Assembly (NCBI GenBank): GCA_030146225.1
Contig: JASLCA010000316.1
Coordinates: 1 to 6,943, forward strand
DNA length: 6,943 nt
From: Sphingobacterium sp.
GTDB taxonomy: Bacteria > Bacteroidota > Bacteroidia > Sphingobacteriales > Sphingobacteriaceae
Direction of reading: 5' to 3'
Shown piece after piece: positions 1 through 4,108 of the stretch. Position numbers and translations under genes: made by a program. The notes under the pieces were generated by a model, which saw only the letters and a program-made list of their open reading frames with translations, had not been told where the DNA came from and ran no database searches. Positions within the stretch are counted from its first letter, which is position 1; every line of letters starts with the position of its first letter.

Positions 1-207
1 CGTTTCAGGTAAATCATCAAAATTATCGGTATTGATGAGGCTACGGCGATTGTGGTGAAAGGAAATATGGCACGCGTGGCTGGGGATAGTCAGGTACTTG
101 TCGTTGCAAAGCCAAAGAAGCTAAAGGTCTTTGGCAAGGATAAGGTGGCATTTGAAAAGGCTGAACTATCGCTGTACTCGGCTGGACAAAGTTTTAAGCT
201 AAAATAA
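1..207 (+). pseudogene. C-terminal part of a peptidase S51 / cyanophycinase-like gene, frame broken near the window edge
   Basis: Translating up to the TAA at 205-207 gives about 64 residues containing IIGIDEATAIVVKGN, then VAGDSQVLVV, ending GQSFKLK. The GIDE-x-TA-hydrophobic motif followed by a 'V-x-G-x-x-x-V-x-V-V' strand is the usual C-terminus of the cyanophycinase branch of serine peptidase family S51, whose members cleave cyanophycin or related isoaspartyl peptides. The catalytic part would lie upstream, outside the window. The frame is not open to the left edge: a TAA sits at 10-12. Dropping one A from the AAAA run at 19-22 would join the frame to another reading FQVNHQ directly before IIGIDE, so a one-base indel (real mutation or sequence error) is an attractive explanation. 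A nonsense mutation or an assembly end artefact are alternatives. The first ATG in frame (67-69) lies inside the conserved domain and is unlikely to be a true start. The family call is fairly sure; the broken status rests on very few bases. Confidence 0.5.
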
Positions 208-257
208 GATTAAGCACATGAGGTGACTTAATAAGGGGAAATATTATAAAACATACG

Positions 258-1385
258 ATGAAAACGTTAAAACGAATACTGCCTGCGGTATTGATTGCCT
301 TGCTCACAATAGTAGGCTGTAAGGACAATACCTATAATTTTGATGATTTACCTGAAACGGTAAAGAGTTTTTTTACCATTGCGGCTACGGAGTTAAAGAT
401 CGATGAGGCTATACAATTTAGCAATGTTTCTGAAAATGCGGACAGCTATAGCTGGGATTTTGGGGATGGAACGAGCTCTACAGAGAAAAGCCCTTCCAAG
501 ACCTATACCCTGCCTGGCATTTATACCGTTAAGTTAAAGGCGGTAGGTGCTGGAGGGACGGGGAATTATTCGTCTGATCTAGCTGTAATTGATCCCAATG
601 CGGTAATCGATACAGATAAAGAGCTGTTTTTTATAGAATATGGCAGCAAATTGATTCGTAGGCTCTCGCTAGTTCCGGGCTCGGTTGCGGAGACTGTAGT
701 CAATATGACGGGCAAGGAAGGGCATGGCATGGCTTATGATGCGGTGAACGAGAAGATCTACTACTGTGATTTCCAAACCTCAAATGCGGGCAAGCTGTTC
801 CGTATGAATGCGGATGGTAGCAATGTGGAAGAGTTACTTTCGGGCTTGGGCTCGCCTTATGGGGTGGCCATAAATGTTGCGGAGAATAAACTATATATCG
901 CAGATGGTCCGAATGTATCCCGTGCTAATCTGGATGGAAGCAATTACAAGAAAGACTTTATTACGGTTGCAGGTGGTTCTTTTAGGGCTATAGGCTTTAA
1001 CAGCAAGACGGGTCTTATCTACTTCTATGAGGTTAACGATGAAAATATGCATGCTGCTAAGAGTGATGGAAGTGGAGCTGCTATTCTTATTGCAGGTGCT
1101 TATGGCTACGGCATGCATGTGGATGAGGTTAATGGCAAAATATACTATGACGATAGAAATGAAGGGGCATTGATGCAGGCCGACCTTAATGGTACGGGCA
1201 TCGTGAAAATCGCGAAGTTTTCGGGCAATCGCGGTGGCTCTGGAATTACGATTGATCATACAGCCAATAAGCTTTATTGGGCCGAAACCAATAATGGCAT
1301 TATCAAACGTGCCAATCTAGACGGTACAGAGGTGGAAACAGTATTGTCAGGGGTAAACAATCCTAGGGGAATGTTTGTAAAATAA
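258..1385 (+). CDS. PKD-domain lipoprotein with six-bladed YWTD-like beta-propeller
   Basis: This 375-residue protein begins with a lipoprotein signal peptide: basic MKTLKR, a hydrophobic core, then lipobox IVGC with the acylated Cys at residue 21. The Lys-Asp right after the Cys loosely resembles Bacteroidota surface-export signals, so display on the outer membrane surface is possible. A PKD domain follows (about 36-111) with the signature WDFGDG at 66-71. The rest (about 120-375) is six repeats of the LDL-receptor class B type: an aromatic 'KLYW/KIYY' strand, then 'hydrophilic-x-A-N/D-L-D/N-G' (for example around 166-189, 211-229, 294-314 and 338-357), consistent with one six-bladed propeller. 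Such proteins usually bind proteins or glycans rather than catalyse; no ligand can be named. The ATG at 258 gives a complete signal peptide. There is no clear ribosome binding site, as is usual in this phylum. The gap from the S51 remnant is only 50 bp with no terminator seen, so co-transcription is possible. A strong terminator follows. Confidence 0.9.
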   Translation: MKTLKRILPAVLIALLTIVGCKDNTYNFDDLPETVKSFFTIAATELKIDEAIQFSNVSENADSYSWDFGDGTSSTEKSPSKTYTLPGIYTVKLKAVGAGGTGNYSSDLAVIDPNAVIDTDKELFFIEYGSKLIRRLSLVPGSVAETVVNMTGKEGHGMAYDAVNEKIYYCDFQTSNAGKLFRMNADGSNVEELLSGLGSPYGVAINVAENKLYIADGPNVSRANLDGSNYKKDFITVAGGSFRAIGFNSKTGLIYFYEVNDENMHAAKSDGSGAAILIAGAYGYGMHVDEVNGKIYYDDRNEGALMQADLNGTGIVKIAKFSGNRGGSGITIDHTANKLYWAETNNGIIKRANLDGTEVETVLSGVNNPRGMFVK

Positions 1386-1405
1386 CTTGATTTTATCCCT
1401 TATAG

Positions 1406-1437
1406 AAATCCGCTTGGCCTAGCCAAGCGGATTTTTT
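1406..1437 (+). terminator. Strong intrinsic terminator after the propeller lipoprotein
   Basis: A perfect 13-bp stem (1406-1418 pairing with 1422-1434) with a CTA loop is followed by a T run reaching 1437. It starts 21 bp after the stop codon and separates the lipoprotein from the next gene. The A/T ends of the stem overlap the T tract, giving the usual 'A-stem-T' form. Confidence 0.92.
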
Positions 1438-1524
1438 GGTTTAAATGGGAGGGAATGGACCGCCCTAAAGGGATAGCCCGGTTGGATTAATATGATCTCG
1501 ATACCATTCGTTTCTAAAAAATAC

Positions 1525-1566
1525 TTACATTTATTTAAATATGTAAAGGGCATCGGGAGATGCCTT
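1525..1566 (+). promoter_or_regulatory. Candidate promoter/operator and 5'-UTR hairpin before the TTG-start gene
   Basis: The 150-bp gap 1438-1587 holds two small structures. At 1525-1546 is an AT-rich imperfect palindrome with perfect ends TTACAT and ATGTAA. Inside it TACATTTA (1526-1533) matches the Bacteroidota -7 box TAnnTTTG at all but the last base, although no convincing -33 TTTG is visible. Immediately downstream, GGCATC (1549-1554) and GATGCC (1559-1564) form a hairpin with a four-base loop, extendable by a G-T and an A-T pair. This hairpin would lie in the leader, about 20 bp before the start codon. Regulation through either element is inference. Confidence 0.3.
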
Positions 1567-1587
1567 ATCATTTAAATACCCAGAAAA

Positions 1588-2358
1588 TTGAAAAACATCA
1601 GCTTATTACTTACAATCTTTACCCTTACGCTTTCCTGTGTTTTCGGGCAGCAGCAACAGCATAGCTTAAGCAAGGCGCATGATGAACTCTTGCGTAGCTT
1701 AAAGAAGGAGGTTGATCAGACTTGGATTAAGCCCAATCCTTCCTTGGAGAGGACTAAGCCCTCTTTTTTTAACCAGGCTAATGTGCAGGACTATTATATT
1801 GGACTTTTGCAGCTAAGTGGAGAATCTATTCCCTTTACATGGGATAATGACATCTCTTTGCTTGCTTATTTGTTGCGAAAAGATAGTAAAGTTAATCTGC
1901 AGCAGGGAGCTGCTGCAGATCAATACTTAAAAGGTACTAAGCTGACTTGGCAAAGGCCTGTCGATGGACTAGTATGGTTTAATAACAACAGCTATAAGAC
2001 GGGCGTTGCTAATTGGCATTTGATTGGGGTTTCTGATTGTCCAGGGACCATTACATTTCCAACGCTATTTTTTAAAAAGGTTGTAGAGGTTCCGGATGCC
2101 CGAACTAATAGTATAACAGGCTTGGCAATCTTACCCTATAACGCCCTGTTTAAAATTGAAAGTGCGGAACTCGACCTAGCAACAACGGCTGGGCGTATAC
2201 TTCAGGGTACGGGCTACGACCTGGATGCAGATGGGATTTATGATGTCTTTAGTTATTCGGAAGAGGTGGATGAAATCACAAGCTATAACAGGCTTTACAT
2301 CAATGTAGCTGGAGAATGGAAATGTACCTGGATTAACTATAGTGAAGATTGTATCTAA
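1588..2358 (+). CDS. Secreted protein of unknown function with a DxDxDG acidic loop (TTG start)
   Basis: I do not recognise this 256-residue protein. It begins at TTG (1588-1590): an in-frame stop at 1573-1575 leaves no ATG upstream, and starting here yields a proper signal peptide (MKN, then ISLLLTIFTLTLSCVFG, then QQQQ). Cleavage by signal peptidase I after Gly20 is likely. The Cys at 17 has a poor lipobox (T-L-S-C), so lipoprotein status is less likely. Residues 30-60 are charged and probably helical; the rest looks like mixed beta structure. At 211-219, DLDADGIYD resembles calcium-binding loops of the DxDxDGxxD type (EF-hand/dockerin/thrombospondin-3), followed by 'DVFSY', as in proteins that describe numeric or calcium-loop repeats. 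Three Cys (151, 246, 255) could form a disulfide in the periplasm. The gene is 53 bp upstream of the SnoaL-like gene with no terminator visible, so the two may be co-transcribed. Location outside the cytoplasm is likely; function is unknown. Confidence 0.8.
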   Translation: MKNISLLLTIFTLTLSCVFGQQQQHSLSKAHDELLRSLKKEVDQTWIKPNPSLERTKPSFFNQANVQDYYIGLLQLSGESIPFTWDNDISLLAYLLRKDSKVNLQQGAAADQYLKGTKLTWQRPVDGLVWFNNNSYKTGVANWHLIGVSDCPGTITFPTLFFKKVVEVPDARTNSITGLAILPYNALFKIESAELDLATTAGRILQGTGYDLDADGIYDVFSYSEEVDEITSYNRLYINVAGEWKCTWINYSEDCI

Positions 2359-2411
2359 TACATCTCGCGAAAAATTCCTTAAGCACTAACAATTAAGAAT
2401 TAATATAGGGT

Positions 2412-2795
2412 ATGGACAGAACAACAACGTGTGGGGCGGTAGCCTATTTTAGGAATAGTATTAAGCAGGGTGATGTGGAAGCTGCCCTAAGCTGCTTTCA
2501 TACGGATGCCGTATATATTGGCCGGGATGGTCAGGAGGCAAGAGGATTGGCTGCTATAAGACAGGCTATGCAGGGCTTATGCGCCTTGAGATTTAGTATA
2601 AAGGGTGCAGAACCTTTTATTACCCTAGTTGATAATCTAGCGATGTGGATGGATCAATGGGAGATGCAGGGCTTAACGCCTGATGGACAGCCTATACAGA
2701 TGACCGGACATACGGCTTGTATTATGAAAAAGGATGTTCATGGCAATTGGTTATGGATGCTGGACAATCCTTTTGGATCAGCAGTTTTAAAGTAG
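2412..2795 (+). CDS. SnoaL/NTF2-like domain protein (YybH type)
   Basis: This is a single-domain protein of 127 residues, the usual length for the SnoaL/ketosteroid-isomerase-like (NTF2) superfamily. The pattern fits: an N-terminal helix 'AYFRNSIKQGDVEAALSCF' (11-29), then HTDAVYIGRDGQEARGLAAIR (30-50), where polyketide/steroid-type members show 'D-A-h-h-x-x-x-G-x-x-x-x-G-x-x-A-I', and a C-terminal strand with the family-typical GNWLWMLDNPFG (111-122). These proteins form a curved beta-sheet pocket. Some are enzymes, but many small stand-alone members have no known substrate, and I cannot assign a reaction here. There is no signal peptide, so it should be cytosolic. It follows the secreted protein by 53 bp and may share its transcript. 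A GGC..GCC hairpin overlaps its stop codon. Confidence 0.85.
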   Translation: MDRTTTCGAVAYFRNSIKQGDVEAALSCFHTDAVYIGRDGQEARGLAAIRQAMQGLCALRFSIKGAEPFITLVDNLAMWMDQWEMQGLTPDGQPIQMTGHTACIMKKDVHGNWLWMLDNPFGSAVLK

Positions 2796-2835
2796 GCTTT
2801 TGCGACAATGCCTGCTACTGCTTTTAGCAGAAGCC
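2795..2835 (+). terminator. Stem-loop overlapping the stop of the SnoaL-like gene, weak terminator candidate
   Basis: GGCTTTTGC (2795-2803) pairs with GCAGAAGCC (2827-2835), nine pairs with one G-T wobble, enclosing a 23-nt loop that can form its own small CTGC/GCAG hairpin. No T tract follows (the next bases are CGCTTATATTTC), so it may be an RNA 3'-end stabiliser or a Rho-dependent end rather than a classic terminator. Confidence 0.35.
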
Positions 2836-2893
2836 CGCTTATATTTCATCAAGAAAAATCCTTTAAATATTTCTTAAAGATTAAATAAAGCCT

Positions 2894-2911
2894 TATATTT
2901 AGGTTATAACC
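2894..2911 (+). promoter_or_regulatory. Candidate -7 box and GGTTATAACC palindrome before the structured element
   Basis: TATATTTA (2894-2901) matches the Bacteroidota -7 consensus TAnnTTTG except for its last base. It abuts a perfect 10-bp palindrome GGTTATAACC (2902-2911) lying where transcription would begin. A -33 TTTG is not evident upstream; the 2842-2890 stretch is simply AT-rich. If it is a promoter, it would drive the structured region that follows and possibly the SPFH gene. The palindrome could be an operator. Confidence 0.3.
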
Positions 2912-2932
2912 GCCACCTGTTTAAAAGGGAAC

Positions 2933-2991
2933 AAGCAGTATACAGGGTATTGCGGAGCTTGTTCCTAGAGGTTCGAATCCTCGATTGCTTT
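2933..2991 (+). other. tRNA acceptor/T-arm-like module inside the structured element
   Basis: The 17 nt at 2967-2983 look like a tRNA T arm: loop TTCGAAT with the invariant GTTCGAATC bases and a GAGG/CCTC stem, the fifth pair being an A-G mismatch. Directly abutting it, ATTGCTT (2984-2990) can pair with AAGCAGT (2933-2939) as a 7-bp acceptor-like helix with one G-T wobble. The 27 nt between acceptor and T arm are too short for normal D and anticodon arms, and no CCA follows. It is therefore not a canonical tRNA gene. The acceptor-like pairing also competes with the stronger 2928-2936/2957-2965 stem. Confidence 0.35.
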
Positions 2992-3032
2992 GGTTGCACT
3001 ATGAGCTGGAAATCCAGCATTTCAAACAAACG

Positions 3033-3156
3033 AAAAGGTGAAAAGCAGCGTAGTGATATGCGAGCTATGTATAAGTATGTAAAGCAGTGGATACCGCTTG
3101 GCCCATCGGACCTTGCTTAAATTGCTTTCCCTTGTATCTGGTGTTTTTCACCTTTT
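3033..3156 (+). repeat. 15-bp inverted repeat enclosing 94 bp
   Basis: The left arm AAAAGGTGAAAAGCA (3033-3047) is complementary to the right arm TGTTTTTCACCTTTT (3142-3156), with one G-T pair when written as RNA. The enclosed 94 bp contain a second nested stem (3081-3088 with 3121-3128). The arms could be the closing helix of a structured RNA or the terminal repeats of a 124-bp MITE. No target-site duplication is visible in the flanks (left ...CAAACG, right TAAATT...), which favours the RNA reading slightly. Confidence 0.75.
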
Positions 3157-3157
3157 T
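3140..3157 (+). terminator. Small hairpin plus T5 just before the SPFH gene, possible attenuator
   Basis: GGTG (3140-3143) and CACC (3149-3152) flank a TTTTT loop and are followed by TTTTT (3153-3157), a minimal intrinsic terminator 20 bp before the SPFH start codon. The same CACCTTTT is the right arm of the long-range stem with 3033-3044, so the two structures exclude each other. The stem is only 4 bp, so termination here would be weak on its own. Confidence 0.35.
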
Positions 3158-3177
3158 AAATTAAAACGTTTAGAACT

Positions 3178-3909
3178 ATGTTTAAGAAAAAGCTACAAGT
3201 TAAACCAAATACCATAGGCTACCTCTATAGAAGCAATGTCTTTGACCAGACGCTTAGTCCGGGGCATTATGAATTTTGGGATTTTAGCAATCGTCTTGAA
3301 TTGTACAGCCTACCGACTACAAGTCGCTTCGCAACAGTCACCAATCAAGAGGTTTTGACTAAAGACAATATTGCATTGCGCTTCTCCTTTAATATAGTCT
3401 ATAAGATTACCGATGGGCAGCAGCTCCTGACGCAGTTTTCTTTAGATGTGCATACGGATTCAATCCTGTATGCATTGGACAATCAAATCTGTAATATCGT
3501 CCAAGTCTTCTTTCGGGATCGAATTGCTGCGCTGGAGAGTGAATCCCTCAATGAGAAACGAGAAGAGCTTACGGAATTGAAAAGTGAGGCAATGCAAAAC
3601 CAAGTGCTCCCTTTTGGGGTAATTATCGAGCAGGCACAGCTACGCGATATTACCTTTCCGAAAAATATTCAAGACCTTTTTGCTAAGCATTTAGAGGCTA
3701 AGATTCGGGCAAAGGCTGACTTAGAAAATGCTAGGACGGCGGTAGCTACCGCGCGCACTTTGAAAAATGCTTCTGAGCTTATGAAGGGGGATGAAAACAT
3801 CAAGTTTTTCCAACTCCTGGAAACCATTAGCAAGATTGCCGAAAAGGGCAAGCATACCTTTACCATTGGGGATCTCTCGCAATTTGGGAAAAGTGATCTC
3901 GACAAGTAA
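3178..3909 (+). CDS. SPFH/Band 7 (slipin-type) domain protein
   Basis: This 243-residue protein has an SPFH (stomatin/prohibitin/flotillin/HflK-C) domain over about residues 5-170. Family features visible are 'GYLYRSNVFDQTLSPGHYEFW' near the N-terminus, the conserved strand VTNQEVLTKDNIALRFSFNIVYKITD (54-79), and 'PFGVIIEQAQLRDITFP' (145-161), equivalent to the family's 'GI-x-h-x-x-V-x-I-x-D-I-x-h-P'. An Ala/Glu/Lys-rich helix follows (about 165-200), the part that oligomerises in relatives. Family members form ring or cage scaffolds on membranes and influence protease access and membrane microdomains. Most slipins have an N-terminal hydrophobic hairpin. This one starts MFKKKLQVKPN with no membrane segment and no signal peptide, so it is cytosolic or peripherally attached. 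No NfeD-type partner is present in the window. It starts 20 bp after the structured element and is closed by a clear terminator, so it is probably a single-gene unit. Confidence 0.88.
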   Translation: MFKKKLQVKPNTIGYLYRSNVFDQTLSPGHYEFWDFSNRLELYSLPTTSRFATVTNQEVLTKDNIALRFSFNIVYKITDGQQLLTQFSLDVHTDSILYALDNQICNIVQVFFRDRIAALESESLNEKREELTELKSEAMQNQVLPFGVIIEQAQLRDITFPKNIQDLFAKHLEAKIRAKADLENARTAVATARTLKNASELMKGDENIKFFQLLETISKIAEKGKHTFTIGDLSQFGKSDLDK

Positions 3910-3963
3910 CTTCCGCTGCTGAACCTCATTTAGGTTTCTTATGCTTCCTAAATCATATTCTTG

Positions 3964-3996
3964 AAGGCTGTGTAGATCGACTACATCGCCTTTTTT
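3964..3996 (+). terminator. Intrinsic terminator after the SPFH gene
   Basis: AAGGC (3964-3968) pairs with GCCTT (3988-3992) and TGTAG (3971-3975) with CTACA (3981-3985), joined by one G-T wobble and one T-C mismatch, with an ATCGA loop and a six-T run at 3991-3996. A smaller AACCT/AGGTT hairpin lies upstream at 3922-3936. Confidence 0.8.
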
Positions 3997-4021
3997 GGCT
4001 ATATGAACGCTAGTTTTGGCC

Positions 4022-4087
4022 TAAATCTTACAAATCAATTCCATAATTTCGTAACAAGTAGCTTGGATATTGTCCGCACATTTGTAA
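4022..4087 (+). promoter_or_regulatory. copA promoter region sharing a composite motif with the downstream HMA gene
   Basis: Aligned without gaps to 6601-6666 (offset 2579), the left block 4022-4054 matches at 28 of 33 positions and the right block 4076-4087 (GCAnATTTGTAA) at 11 of 12, while the 21 bp between them have diverged. TTACAAAT (4028-4035) and ATTTGTAA (4080-4087) form an inverted pair 52 bp apart, start to start. CACATTTG (4077-4084) is a good -7 candidate (TAnnTTTG with one mismatch), but there is no -33 TTTG at the usual distance. That arrangement would suit an activator binding the left block, just upstream of RNA polymerase. A metal-responsive regulator is inferred; none is encoded in this window. 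Confidence 0.65.
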
Positions 4088-4108
4088 TGTTAATTAAGCA
4101 ATCGAGAT

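Larger units (their letters stand above)
2902..3157 (+). ncRNA. Candidate structured RNA or long leader upstream of the SPFH gene, no known family recognised
   Basis: The 382-bp gap 2796-3177 has no recognised gene, but most of its second half folds on paper. In order: a 9-bp perfect stem GGAACAAGC (2928-2936) with GCTTGTTCC (2957-2965), extended by a G-T pair, with a small ATAC/GTAT hairpin inside; a T-arm-like hairpin GAGG-TTCGAAT-CCTC (2968-2982); a GCTGG/CCAGC hairpin (3005-3018); and a 15-bp long-range stem, 3033-3047 with 3142-3156, enclosing an 8-bp stem AAAGCAGT (3081-3088) with ATTGCTTT (3121-3128). The right end runs into TTTTT at 3153-3157, a plausible transcript end. I compared it from memory with tmRNA, 4.5S, RNase P, 6S and common riboswitches and saw no signature. 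It may be an independent small RNA or a leader controlling the slipin gene, which starts 20 bp further on. A MITE-like insertion is the main alternative. No energy calculation or covariation was done. Confidence 0.45.

Noticed and set aside
891..1259. Long antisense open frame within the propeller lipoprotein gene
   Set aside because: It lies wholly inside a well-supported gene on the other strand, has no domain or start signal, and reads as a coding shadow.
2933..2991. A genuine tRNA gene
   Set aside because: Only T-arm and acceptor-like pairings exist. There is no room for D and anticodon arms, the T-stem has a mismatch, and no CCA follows.
3005..3018. tRNA-Ser(GGA) anticodon loop CTGGAAA
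   Set aside because: The flanking bases do not form an anticodon stem; the segment is a simple GCTGG/CCAGC hairpin.
3033..3060. SRP (4.5S) RNA core, because GGTGAAAAGCAGC resembles GGAAGCAGC
   Set aside because: The symmetric loop partner and GNRA-capped domain IV hairpin are missing.
2984..3100. Permuted tmRNA or permuted tRNA, with the T arm first and an acceptor-like strand downstream at 3081
   Set aside because: The cross-pairing is possible, but the acceptor lacks the tmRNA G-U alanine identity pair, no tag reading frame is recognised, and no D/anticodon halves can be assembled.
2902..3157. Retron msr-msd or diversity-generating template region
   Set aside because: The inverted arms are suggestive, but no reverse transcriptase lies nearby; the adjacent gene is clearly an SPFH protein.
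4090..4100. Repeated TTAATTAAGCA (also 6571-6581) as a second shared operator
   Set aside because: The two copies sit at different positions relative to the conserved promoter blocks, and AT-rich strings like this recur by chance.
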